A stretch of 64,000 nucleotides of DNA from Sympetrum striolatum (Eukaryota > Arthropoda > Insecta > Odonata > Libellulidae), in NCBI GenBank assembly GCA_947579665.1, contig CANPUZ010000046.1:186001-250000 (forward strand). The letters run 5' to 3'. The position numbers were made by a program, and so were the translations under genes. The notes beneath the pieces are model-generated. The model saw nothing but the letters and a program-made list of their open reading frames with translations. It was not told where the DNA came from and did not search any database. Shown here piece after piece: positions 1 to 10,965 of this stretch; positions within the stretch are counted from its first letter, which is position 1, and each line of letters begins with the position of its first letter.

Positions 1-846
1 TCGGGTTTCTCAATAGTTATTGCAATAAAATCACAGCCTTGATGATGCAAACAAAGCTATCAAAATCTAATAAAGGGAATAAACCTCCTTCTTTAGTATA
101 GTTAAATACATTCTAAATTAGTAATAATTAGATATGAAAAATACGAGCTATTCTGGATATCAATCAAATGCAGATATAAAAGTTAAAGTTATGCCCAATA
201 CTTATGAAATAATATTTATAAACACAATTAAGTTTTTCAATCAGTACAGTATTGCGAGATTGAGATGAAAAGCAAATACTAAGAAAAGGCAGAAGAGTCC
301 CTAATCACTAGCTTTGATTAAACAATGTTAAAATGTCCTTAAATAAATAATTTCAGCTAGTTATATGATGTCACAATTCATAACTCCGGTCTGTGGATCA
401 GATACGATTTAAAGACACGAAAGCGCAACTTTTATTGGAAAAAGGTAGTTAGATATATTAAATGAAAGTGTTATGTTAACTGACTATCTGTGATACATCA
501 ACGCGGAAAGGTTGCGTTTGCTAATATAAATATTCACAAGTAAGTTCTAACAATGTAGCATCAGTAAGTAGGTAAACTGTAATAAATGATTGGTTAATAT
601 ATTTAGAAAAACGTAAGGAAACTTATGAGTTACTAGAAAGAATGAGCTAAAGTGGAACGGTATCTTTAAGTTGGTCAAGGAAGTTCTATCGTAATTAAGT
701 TCGCTCAAATATCTTTAAATCGTGTTCAAATTTGCTGAATCGAACATTCAATTTATAAACCACCAAACTCCTATATAAGTTACAACGCCTAATAACAAGA
801 CTGACCATCTTAGACAAACGTTTGCTTTAAAACGATGATGCAGAAG
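1..846. other. AT-rich DNA, nothing recognised
   Basis: I see no reading frame, RNA gene or repeat that I can support here. Confidence 0.5.
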
Positions 847-1123
847 GAAATTAAGTATTCCCAAGGAAAAACGGACTTGAAAAAAGTCTGACAGGGCCGG
901 GAATCGAACCCGGGATCTGCCTCTAACCGGGAGGCTTGTTGAAATGTTCTGGTCGGGTAGCCTAGACGGTTAAGGCAGCCTCCCGGTTAGAGGAAGATCC
1001 CGGGTTCGATTCCCGGCCCTGTCAGACTTTTTTCAAGTCCGTTTTTCCTTGGGAATTTTCCTGGGTGCACGCCCTAATGTGCAAAGTCACCTTTACCCTT
1101 TCCTTATTTGAAATTAAGTATTC
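847..1123 (+). mobile_element. tRNA-derived SINE-like insertion with inverted 5' copy
   Basis: The sequence GAAATTAAGTATTC occurs at 847-860 and exactly again at 1110-1123, a 14-bp target-site duplication. Between them lies a tRNA-like body: A-box-like bases around 956-975, and a perfect B box GGTTCGATTCC near 1003-1013 inside a T-arm-like hairpin. The 3' part (about 1054-1109) is unrelated to tRNA and ends in a CCTTTACCCTTTCC-type tail, as SINE tails often do. Bases 860-936 are the reverse complement of 977-1053 with one mismatch, so the first part of the insert is an inverted copy of the SINE body. The tRNA fold is degenerate (the acceptor 5' side does not match the 3' side well), so this is not a working tRNA gene. 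Confidence 0.75.
860..1053. repeat. 77-nt near-perfect inverted repeat inside the SINE
   Basis: Arm 860-936 pairs with arm 977-1053; I count one mismatch in 77. The loop is 937-976 and holds the A-box-like segment. A transcript would form a long hairpin. Confidence 0.9.
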
Positions 1124-1911
1124 TTAGTTTAGTTGGAATTAATGAAAGAAGTAATGAAATTCTCTTTGCCATGGTGTTATTCTACGGATAATTAATGCAG
1201 TATTATCTTTTAATCGGAGTGGAAATATTCAGTTAAAAAACAAGGAAATTTAAGAGGAGAATAGTTATTTAGTTCTACTTGATTTGAGTTTGATAACTCC
1301 CTAAAAATCATCTAAACAATTCTATTTTATTAAAATTCAGTTAATCACTCCATGAGAATATCATTAGACATACAAATAGAAAATTGTGTAACAAATATCG
1401 TTTAAAGGACAACAAACGGTGAAGATATAAATGAGGAAGTAAACGCTGGATTTTATCAAATGTCTTATCGTGAAGACTACGCCTCTCGTCATTGCAGTGT
1501 AAAAATACGAGATTTTATATCACTCGATGTATATATTATTGAATTTCATATAATTCGATTGTCAGAAATATGCAAAAATTATAATATTATTTGAAACGAG
1601 TGGTAATCTTAAAAATATATTCAATGTTACTATCCATTGCATTCTTTGATTGTATCTTTTTCCCAGACAAGGCGGTAAACGCACGAAAAGAAAACAAACA
1701 CATAGTTCTCACAGAAACACACGATGAGTTCCCCTTGAACTTGAAGAAAAGCTAAGAATTGAAGGCCATTGGAAAGCTTTTATTGGTCTTTTGGCATAGT
1801 TAGCATGAGCCTAATTCTTTTACTGAACCTTCGAAAGTGAAAGCAACGAAAACGAAAACGATGCTTTGAAAATTCGAAATGAATTGAAGGACGTTGGAAA
1901 CCCATTACTAG

Positions 1912-2157
1912 TCTAAGAATGACTGTTTAAGTGATCATAGCTTCTTTTTAAAGTGCTTTGAAAGTGAAAGCAACGGCGAAGGGAAGCAAAATATCAATAG
2001 GTGTTGGAAAGAGCTCATCGAAGAAAGCGAGACTGCATTTCTGCGTCTGATCACAGAACAATACAGAAAAAGGGAAAGTGTATGTCTGACCATTGCATTG
2101 CTGTACTGTACTAATTATTTTCCATTTAATTACTCATATGAGAATTATAACATATAG
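1912..2157 (+). CDS. Short ORF shared by both inverted-repeat arms (left copy)
   Basis: An open frame of about 81 codons follows an in-frame TAG at 1909-1911. Its peptide contains CFESESNGEGKQNINRCW and YRKRESVCLTIALLYCTNY. The right arm keeps the same frame on its minus strand (10717-10965). The DNA here (about 1930-2115) is clearly better conserved between arms than its surroundings. There is no ATG at the start, and the replacements between copies are mostly non-synonymous, which argues against strong protein-level selection. It runs antisense to the spliced unit proposed for this arm. I recognise no family. It may be an exon, a relic, or a recently converted patch. Confidence 0.25.
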   Translation, partial: SKNDCLSDHSFFLKCFESESNGEGKQNINRCWKELIEESETAFLRLITEQYRKRESVCLTIALLYCTNYFPFNYSYENYNI

Positions 2158-2390
2158 CAACATGCTACATGGTCATTCAGATTATGTTGTAATGCTCAAA
2201 GTTCTTATGAAATATTATTTTCAACCCAAAAACTATTGAAGAATAAATCTTTGAACTGATAGTCCGTTCCACAGGTTTTTATTATATATTACACGATGTG
2301 AAAAATAAAAGTTCACAGTCAATAACGGGAGGACATTTTCAAAATACGTTATATTAGAGATTGATATAAAAATATATAAATTGTGCTTAC

Positions 2391-2499
2391 CTAAGCCGAA
2401 GCTCCAATCCACTGACTTGTACCGTCGAAGGATCTCCTGTACGACTTTCACTTCCTGAAGACGCCAATGAGCATAACGCCAAGACAATATCGGTGTTGC
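2391..2499 (-). CDS. Candidate exon 2 of left-arm spliced unit
   Basis: Read on the minus strand, a pyrimidine-rich tract ends in AG at 2500-2501 and the exon ends at a GTAAGC donor (2385-2390). Joined to exon 1 (4968-5009), which ends in phase 0, the frame stays open and reads ATPILSWRYAHWRLQEVKVV and onward to WSFGL. The right arm keeps the same exon borders at about 10370-10481. I do not recognise the peptide. It could be coding, or part of a long non-coding RNA whose splice sites are conserved. Confidence 0.35.
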
Positions 2500-4159
2500 C
2501 TCTTAAACAATATAAAAGAGAAATTCCAAATTAGGAAAATATGTACATGGATAAAAATCGGAATTATAATCTAAAGCCATGCAAATGTAAAGCGAAGTAA
2601 GTAATTTGAAAACTACGTATTCCTGTTCCTTTGCAACCGTTGACCGAACAGTTTAAAATATATTGTTACATCATCGCACAATATTAAAGAGATAATAAAA
2701 ATTATAATCATTTAAAGAAGCCTTAATTAATCTCTTAGAAATTGGCTGAAGATATTGAATTAATGATACGAAATAAAAACATTAATATCAGTGCTAATTC
2801 TTACCAAATCGATCAATATTCTTGGGTGATGAAGCTAAATTTTAAATGCAATCATATAGTAAAAGATAAAAATGATTCAGATTATGAAATAATGCCGATT
2901 AAATTTAGAATTACGTCGTTAAAGACAACAAGGAACATGGAAACTATAGCAACTAAAACTTCTGAAAAGTCTACTAAATTGATACTAATCAGAAGAGTAT
3001 TCTAAACCCATGAAAATTTGAAGTAAATCTAGCAATTTGAATATAAATAATTAATAAATATGGCTACTTCAACGATCAGTATTGAGAATAAGTTTCAAAA
3101 ATAACTACCACTGAAGGAAATTAATATTAGAAATCCGTACAAAATTGAATAGAATTCCTGAATTGATAAGGCTAAATTTAAATCTTAATTACAATCATTA
3201 GAAACAAATTCGGTCCTGATTATGAGATAATGAATTTAATTTTTGAGATGACAAAGGCACTTTCATCACGGAACAGTTAGAACTTCTTTAATTTAAGCCC
3301 CAAAAACGATTTTAAATTAATTTTAAAAGGTTCGATTAATACATTCGATGCCCTTGATAAGAATGCATCTATTAAAATTTCCTTCAACTACTGATTTCCT
3401 TTTAAATTCAAACCAGGATTACCGTAATGTTTATGAGTATGATCTGAACTAAGGCTAAACATTAACAGAAGGACTAATTGGAAAATATATTAAAGTACGT
3501 ACTGAACTATTTATTGATTACGGGAGGAAGGAATTTAAACCGAAAATATGATTTCTTGTAAAATTGAAAACTCATAAATGAAAACTGCATTGAATTCGAG
3601 TCCAGGTTCACTCGGAATTTGTTCTCTCGTCTCTTAATTTCAATTTCAATTTGTTACTCGTAATGAAAAGGAACTTGAAATTTGCAAGATTTTTGCTTTC
3701 AAAACAAATCTCCGATGACGACTTGAAATAGCTAATTGCATACGTACGAAATATTCACTAGAGAAACAATTCAGAAGTTTAATTCCGATTGCGAGAATAA
3801 ATGTTTAACGAAACAAGGATCCAACTTCCAAATAAATAAAAATTCCTAAAAAATGCATCACTTAATATTGAATCCGAACCTAATCAGGTGTGAAAAATTA
3901 TTATTTGCATTAGAGGGATGTTGCAACTTAATATCATTATAACATTATAATAGACGCGAGAAAACCGGTATTGCTTCTGCGAATTTAATAAAAATACTAA
4001 CAGGATGACGTAGATATAAAGACAGTATAGATATATTACCTTATATTACCCTTCCACTATAATAAGTAATACAATCCGTAAATAAATTAAAAATAAACAG
4101 CTACGATGCGTCCACAATTTCCGTTAAATTTCAAATCCGATTTTCCCTTGTTTGTGTGA

Positions 4160-4167
4160 TGACGTCA
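4160..4167. promoter_or_regulatory. CRE palindrome TGACGTCA, left arm
   Basis: A perfect CREB/ATF half-site pair, kept in the right arm at 9183-9190. It lies about 0.8 kb inside the proposed first intron. Function not shown. Confidence 0.3.
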
Positions 4168-4967
4168 TGCACTTACGGAAGCATACAAATTAACGACAGA
4201 AATATTTCAGATTATTATTCAGATAATAATTATTCAGATAAAACAAGTCACTGGGCATAAACTGAGGAAAACGGGACTTCAGATTCTAGGCAAATTGAAA
4301 AAACATGCGGCAAAGCCGAGGCTTTATCGGAATTTTTCTCTCGTTTTTTATACGCAAATTAAGAGTATAACTCGTACGGTTTCGGACGCTAATGAAAAGG
4401 CAGTTTAAATTTTCACAATCGCCTAAGACGATGAATTACAATCTTGAACCGAACATAAACTTATTCTCGTAATCATAGAAGCAAGACCATTCCCACGCGA
4501 TGACATATTTGCACTCATCGAAACATAAAAATCAAAATAAAAGGCTTTTACATTCGGGAATTGAGTCGACGTAGGAAAACTTAAGGATTCGATTTCACGA
4601 GAAGAATAGGCGAAAACCGGTTTCTCGTCCCGGCGACATTCTTTTCTTACTCTCAAACTCTCATAAAATGTCTTACATTCCTATTTTCAAGCAAACATGT
4701 TTCCTTAATCCGCTAATGACCATGCTTAACGAGCTTTTAAACCTTAGAACGTACTTACGAAATCGTATTAAAAAGTTCCGATTCTAAATAATAATATTAA
4801 TGTCATCTCGTTAATTCACCCAAAATTAAAATCAATCACAAAATTATTTAAATGGTGCGTCGTACACTGATATTACAAAAGGAAGAAACTTAAATTATAT
4901 AATTCACCAACAGACTTTTGCAATATTTTCTCAGACAATACCTATTAAAGTATTTAATGAGACTTAC

Positions 4968-5009
4968 CATAACTGGAAATCCTGGGTGACAAAGATGGAC
5001 ATTGAGCAT
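4968..5009 (-). CDS. Candidate first coding exon, left arm
   Basis: On the minus strand an ATG at 5009-5007 opens a 14-codon frame, MLNVHLCHPGFPVM, that runs directly into a GTAAGTCTC donor (4959-4967). The matching right-arm exon (8359-8401) starts with ATG and ends at the same GTAAGTCTC. Upstream (5010 to about 5130) would be 5' UTR, then a CCAAT box and a GC box. The next conserved exon is 2391-2499. Product unknown. Confidence 0.35.
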
Positions 5010-5136
5010 GACAACAAATTCAAATTCAACTGTTCCTCAAACACAGGTTGTCAGCACGACCTCTCTCGCAGAAATTCAGGGAGCAACTGACAAAAAGACC
5101 GTCTGCGCAATGGATGAACTATACTGCTGTCACCTG

Positions 5137-5176
5137 ATTGGTCCAAATTTAACCGTCTTTCAACTTGGCCCCGCCC
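5137..5176 (-). promoter_or_regulatory. CCAAT box and GC box, left-arm promoter
   Basis: On the minus strand GGGCGGGGCC (rc of 5167-5176) is followed about 25 bp downstream by GGACCAATCAGG (CCAAT, rc of 5137-5141), about 130 bp before the candidate ATG. The CCAAT box is conserved in the right arm; the GC box is partly eroded there. Promoter function is inferred from motifs and position only. Confidence 0.4.
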
Positions 5177-5770
5177 ACCAACCGTCATGAAAATTTTCCA
5201 CTGCCAACGATAGCAATTATAATTCAACGAATTTATTAAAGTATCATTTTAAATATATGATAAATATTTTTCGTAGACTTTAATTATTTTGTTTAAATTT
5301 CGCGATATGGTCGAAGTGCTGGATCGAAAAATATCAGTTTGCTTGATCTAAATATTATATGTTCTTATAAAACATCTATATTTGGGTCCGGGTATTTAAG
5401 ACTTTTAGGTTTTTTTTATTTTCGAAAATGTAATAACGACTCACAAATTAATTTAATAACCATTCATCCCAAAAGAGAAAAATAAAGCAACCATATCGAT
5501 GTAATTCATATACGCACAACTACTAACAAGATCTCATTGCAAGGATACGTTTTGATCAAAAGAAGTGCAGGATTTCAAGAAATGACGTACATATTTACGA
5601 ATAAAGCGAGAATATCTTAAATTTACTCTTAGAAATTCCTCTTTAATGTACCAATTCTCTCGCTAGTCAGACACGTTATCTACGATGTCAACCAAAGATA
5701 CATTTTATGAAGCAGAATTATTAAAACGAGACATAAAAGTTGATTGAATGATACATTAAACGTTGATGTA

Positions 5771-7609
5771 AACGAATTATAATATAATATAATAGTTTAC
5801 GGACCAGGAATGCACTATTGACCACTCAATGTAACACGAAATTTTCTAGAATAGGAAGAAATTTGCTCTATGAAAGGTAAATCGGCTTGTATGAATATCT
5901 CATTGCTAATCTATGTAGTTAATTTACAGCCATTCAAAGGAATGCAAACACCACTCTCATCGTACTTACATGACCTCCATCTTGCGTCGATGGTGAATGT
6001 AGTTGGATGGAAGGATTCCGATCTCTTAGAACTTCGTGCTAAGAAATCCCTTCACCATGAGTGCTCGTCTCGTTGATGGTTGTTTCATCGCCGATTTAAA
6101 ATAGTACACGTGTCCACTATTATTCAAGGAAGTCACTGATCGACAGTTAGATCGTCATTATTTGACTGGTCTTCGTTAATTGTTAACAATACTAGATAAA
6201 CCAGCCAAGAAGCTGTCCTATTATGCAACTTTCTAACCACGAGTTAAATAAGGTAATCAGTTAACGATAAGAAATGGCGAAATTAACGTGAGACACTTGG
6301 GAATCGACAACTTCACGTCTTTAAACACTACGATCGAAATTCAAAGCAATATGCACAATAATAAGATAAAATATAACAAGATGTTTATCGGAGCACTGGT
6401 TTCAAGTAATTTCACAGTACTTACGTAGTGTTTTCGTATCGACAAAAATGGCGGGTTTTCCACAAAATGTCTGCTACAATTTGATGATTCCAAGAGATAC
6501 GTTTTTACGTAGCACTCAGTTATTCACAGTGATTAAATTCAGAAAGTACGCAATCTGAAGCATTGTTATCAAACTTATTCCAAAAAAAATGAACACTTAC
6601 AAGCACTTTAAATGGTATTCCAACTCTAGAACGCCATTTCATAGTTTCTTCTCTAAGTCACGAGGTGATTGCGCACCACGCCTAAAGAGAATTCCGATTG
6701 TCTTCGAAAATATGAAGAACGCAATTCGCGTTTCTGAGGCAGTGAATAATGGAGGGAAAACGTTTTGTTTCCTGTTATCAGAGTGCTTACTGCTGAAGTT
6801 AAAGGGCTGCGCATTAACCTCCCGGTTTAAGCAAGGACCTGTGTGAAACCTAAAGTCAAAAATATCTTTAAGAGGTTATAAATGTTCATCTGTGCACAGT
6901 TCGTTTGATGAAAGTTTACAATGTTGCTTTTTCTTCTGGATTTCTTGATTGTGAGTGTGCCACGGAAGAGAATGAGTGTGGAAAACTAGAATAAAGAGTT
7001 GAAGCTCTCGACCTGATTTACAGGGTTATCCCAAAGTAAGTGTTGGAAAGTGCGATATTCTAAGTCTGCGATAGAGGAATAGTCAAGAAAGAAAACCTCA
7101 TGATTGATTTTATATCACGCTGTAGCTGTCTGAATCGGGCATCTTTCGTTCACCTTACGATCACAAAATGCAAGATTTGAAAGTAAGTACGATGATGATG
7201 ATATGTGCATTGAATTTTATCTTAATCTCCATGTATTTGAGACTTACGAATCCACTTCGAGGGTTAGCATGGACACAATCACCTAGGTAACTACAATGAT
7301 ATCGAATTCTTAACGCAAATGTATTCGTGTTCGAGATTATGTAGTAATGTTATTCTTGATGCGATTGACAGTACTTTCAAGGAAGGATAATTGATTAAAT
7401 GATTAATTTACAGACACATATTGACACTTGATTAAGGCGGTCTAGTATAGTGATGTTTATCGGTAGTGAAATATGAATGTCAAAGAAGAAATCTATCAAA
7501 ACCACTTCTTCGTTGTAACTTGTTTCATCTTGCTACTTACGTGTATTTGTGAACCATTAATACAGCGAGTGAAGATACCAGATATTGCCGAAGTTTCCGG
7601 GACCTCCAC
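5771..7609. other. Spacer of the giant inverted repeat
   Basis: I could not pair these bases with each other beyond weak matches. No convincing exon or repeat. Short ORFs at 5870-6076 and 6589-6846 lack any support. Confidence 0.5.
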
Positions 7610-8190
7610 ATAACTGAGTAATGTATCATTCGATCCACTTATATATCTCGATTAAATAATTTTGCTTTAAAAAAGCATCTTTGGTTGCCATCGTAGAATA
7701 CGTGTTGGATTTGCGAGGGAATTGGTATCTTTAAATGGCATTTCTAAGTGTGAAATATAGTTTTCTTGGCTTTATTCGTAAAAATTGACGTAATTTCTTG
7801 AAATACTGCACTTCTTTGCCTTAAAACGTATCCTTGCAATCAAATCTTGTTAGTAATTGTGGGTCAATATATTACATCGATATAACTGTTACATTTTTCT
7901 CTTTCTGGATGAATAGTTGTAATATTAAATTGTAAATCATGATTTCATTTTCGGAAATAAAAAACCTAATAATCTTAAATATCCAGATCCAAATATAAAT
8001 ATTTTCTTAGGAACATAAAATATTTAAATTATGCAAACTTTGATATTTTAAGATCCAGCACTTCGACGATTTCGCGAAATTTAAGCAAAATAATTAAAAT
8101 CTACGAAGAAATTAAATATTTATTTCTAATAATACTTTACTAAATTCGTTAAAATATAATGGCAGTTGGCAGTGGAAAATTTCCATGGCG

Positions 8191-8240
8191 GTTGGTGGGT
8201 GGAGCCAAGTTGAAAGACTGTTAAATTTGGACCAATCAGG
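8191..8240 (+). promoter_or_regulatory. CCAAT-type promoter, right arm
   Basis: CCAAT lies at 8232-8236. The GC-box region at 8191-8206 reads GGTGGGTGGAGCC, a degraded version of the left arm. It faces right, away from the left-arm promoter, and precedes the exon at 8359-8401. Confidence 0.35.
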
Positions 8241-8358
8241 TGACGGCACTATTGTTTAACGGTTGCGCAGACGGCTTTTTCGTCAGTTTCTGCCTGAATT
8301 TCTGCGAGCGAGGTCGTGCTGACAAACTGTGTTTGAAAAACAGTTGAAATTCGTTGTC

Positions 8359-8401
8359 ATGTTCAATGTCCAACGTTGTCACCCAGGATTTCCAGTTAAT
8401 C
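8359..8401 (+). CDS. Candidate first coding exon, right arm
   Basis: ATG at 8359 starts MFNVQRCHPGFPVN and runs to a GTAAGTCTC donor at 8402. It is one base longer than the left-arm exon, so exon 2 of this arm (10374-10481) would be read in another frame, open to a stop at GTGGATTGA near 10467. So the two arms would encode different C-termini, or this copy is a pseudogene. Confidence 0.3.
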
Positions 8402-9182
8402 GTAAGTCTCACTTAATACTTAACTAGGCATTGTCTGAGAAATTATTGCTTTGTGTTGGTGAATTTAAGTTTTTTCCTTGTGTTATATTACTGTACGACG
8501 AATCATATGTTTCATATTATGATTGATTTTAATTTTGGGTGAATTAATGAGATGACATTAATCTTTTTATTTAGAATCGGAACTGTTTAATACGATTTCG
8601 TAAGTACGTTCACCGGTGTAAAAGCTCGTTAAGGAAGGTGATTAGAGAATTAAGTAAACATGTTTGCTTGTAAATAAGAATCTAAGACAGTCTTCTGAAA
8701 TTTTATGACAGTTTAAGAGTAAGAAAGGAATGTCGCCGGGACTAGGTACCGGTTCAAGCCTATTCTTCTCGAGAAACCGGAATCTATAGGTTTGCCTATG
8801 TCGAGTTAATGCCCGAATGTAAAAGGTATACATCTTTTCTTTTGATATTTTGAAGTGCAAATATGTCATCGCGTGGGATTGAGGGTATTTAGTTGTAGTC
8901 TTTCTTCTGAGATAACGATAACTTCTATGATAGTAATTCATCGTGTAAGGCGTTTGTGAAAATTAAAACTGCCTCCGTACGAGTTATACTCTGAATTTAA
9001 ATGTAATAAACGAAAGAAAAATTCCGATAAAACCTCGAACTCGGCTTTGCCACCTGTATTTTCAATTTGCCAAAAATACAGATCTGAACTACCGTGCTCC
9101 TAAATTATGCCCTGTGACTTGTTTTATCTGAATATATTTTAAAAATATTTCTGTCGTTAATTTTTATGCTTCCGTAAGTGCA

Positions 9183-9190
9183 TGACGTCA
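9183..9190. promoter_or_regulatory. CRE palindrome TGACGTCA, right arm
   Basis: Conserved counterpart of 4160-4167. Flanks (GCATGACGTCATCAC) also match. Confidence 0.3.
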
Positions 9191-10369
9191 TCACATAAAC
9201 AAGGGAAGATCGGATTTTAATTTTAACGGAAATTGTGGACGCATCGTAACTGTTCATTTTTCATTTTATTATAGAATATATTGCCTTAATATAGTAGAAG
9301 AGTAATATAAGGTAATAGATTTATATCGTCTTTATATCTACGTAAACATGTTTGTATTTATTTATCATTCTCAGTAGAATTACCGGTCCTCTCGCGTCTA
9401 TGATAACGTTATAAGGATATTAAGTTGCAATAACCCTCTAATGCGAACAATAATTTTCTCACACCAAATTAGTTTTGGATTCAATATAGAGTGATGCCTT
9501 TTGGGAATTTTTATAAATTAATTTCAAGTCGTCATCGGAAATTTGATTTGAAAGTTAAAAGTCATGCAAATTTCAACTGCCATTTAATTACGAGTTACAC
9601 CTTGAAATTGAAATTAAGAAACGAGAGAAAAATTCCTAGAGAGCCAGGACTCGAATTTGGTGCAGTTTTAATGTTTGTAATAATATAGATTTAAATTTAG
9701 CCTAATAATTTCAGGAATCTTATTCCATACTTTACCAATTTTTATATTAATTCCCGTCAGCGGTCGTTATTTCTTAACTTATTCTCAATGTTCTTCATTG
9801 ATGTAACCATATTTATTATTTATTTATATTAAAATTGCGAGTTTTACTTTACATTTTCACGGGTTTAGCTCTTCCGATTTTAATCAATTTAGTAGACTTT
9901 TCAGAAGTTTTAGTTGCTATAGTTTCCAAGTTCCTTGTTGTCTTTAACGACGTAATTCTAAATTTAAACGGCATTATTTCATAATCTTAACTATATTTAT
10001 TTCTTACAGTTTAATTTCAATTTAAATTTTGCTTGATCACTTTTGGCATTTTATTCGATTTGAAACGAATTAGTACTGTCATTAAAGTATTTGTTTCGTG
10101 TCATAATTTCAATATCTTCAGCCATTGTCTAAGACTTTAATTCTTAAATTCCTTAAATGTTAATTATTATTAGTTATTATCTTCCTAATATTGTGCGATG
10201 ATGTAACAAGATATTTCAAACTGTTAGGTCAACGGTTGCAAATGAACAGGAATACATAGTTTTCGAATTACTTACTTCAATTTACATTTGCATGGCTTTA
10301 GATTATGATTCCGATTTTAATCCATATATATATTTTATTAATTTGGAATTTCTCTTTTTTAATTGTTAG

Positions 10370-10481
10370 GGAGGCAACACCGCTATTGTCTTGGCGTATT
10401 GCTCATTGGCGTCTTTTAGAAATGAAAGTCGTACAGGAGATCCTTCGATTGTAGATTCAGTGGATTGAAGCTTTAGCTCAG
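10370..10481 (+). CDS. Candidate exon 2 of right-arm spliced unit
   Basis: A pyrimidine tract (TTTCTCTTTTTTAATTG) leads to AG at 10368-10369 or 10372-10373, and the exon ends at a GTAAGC donor (10482). Both borders correspond to the left-arm exon. In the left-arm frame this copy meets a TAG; in the frame set by the longer exon 1 it stays open to a TGA. It is probably decayed if the unit is protein coding. Confidence 0.3.
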
Positions 10482-10716
10482 GTAAGCAGAATATAAATTT
10501 TATATCAATCTCTAATATGACATATTTTGAAAATAACCTCACTTTATGGACTGCTTTTTTTCTCACTGTTTATTATATCATAAAAACCTGTAGAACGGAC
10601 TATCAATTCAAAGATTTATTCTTCAATAGTTTTTGGGGTGAATTAAGGTTTTTAATAAGAACTTTGAGCAACATAATCTGAACGACCATGTAGCATGTTG
10701 CTATCTTTTATAATTC

Positions 10717-10965
10717 TCATATGGTGTAATGTAATGGAGAATAATTAGTACAGTACAGCAATGCAATGGTCAGACATACCCTTTCCCTTTTTCTGTATTT
10801 TTCTATGATCTGACGCAGAAATGCAGTTTCGCTTTCTTCGATGAGCTTTTTCCAACACCTATTGATATTTTGCTTCCCTTCACCGTTGCTTTCACTTTCA
10901 AAGCACTTTAAAAATAAGCTATGATCACGTAAACAATCACTCTTAGACCAGTAATGGCTTTCCAA
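10717..10965 (-). CDS. Short ORF shared by both inverted-repeat arms (right copy)
   Basis: Counterpart of 1912-2157. The peptide shares CFESESNGEGKQNINRCW and the following LIEESETAFLR segment; where the left arm has TAG this copy has TGG. The open frame begins at a TTG, not an ATG. Function unknown; it could equally be non-coding DNA held similar by gene conversion. Confidence 0.25.
   Translation of the reverse strand: MESHYWSKSDCLRDHSLFLKCFESESNGEGKQNINRCWKKLIEESETAFLRQIIEKYRKRERVCLTIALLYCTNYSPLHYTI

Larger units (their letters stand above)
1268..5770. repeat. Giant inverted repeat, left arm
   Basis: This arm matches the reverse complement of about 7610-11605 along most of its length. Anchors I aligned by eye: 1290-1320 with 11560-11585; 1480-1530 with 11340-11400; 1930-2115 with 10735-10930; 2391-2499 with 10370-10481; 4150-4170 with 9180-9195; 4968-5200 with 8160-8401; 5610-5680 with 7700-7780; 5680-5765 with 7617-7700. 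Identity looks like roughly 80-95% by stretch, with many small indels. Outer ends fade out and show no obvious terminal motif or target duplication. The arm itself holds diverged tandem blocks (about 125 bp at 1755-1990; larger blocks around 2740-3250 and 3600-4450). It may be an old inverted segmental duplication or a foldback-type transposon. Confidence 0.8.

Noticed and set aside
2742..3005. 87-codon plus-strand ORF in the left arm
   Set aside because: The right arm does not keep the frame and the region is made of diverged repeats.
4423..4656. 77-codon minus-strand ORF in the left arm
   Set aside because: The right-arm counterpart (about 8700-8940) has an early stop in the matching frame.
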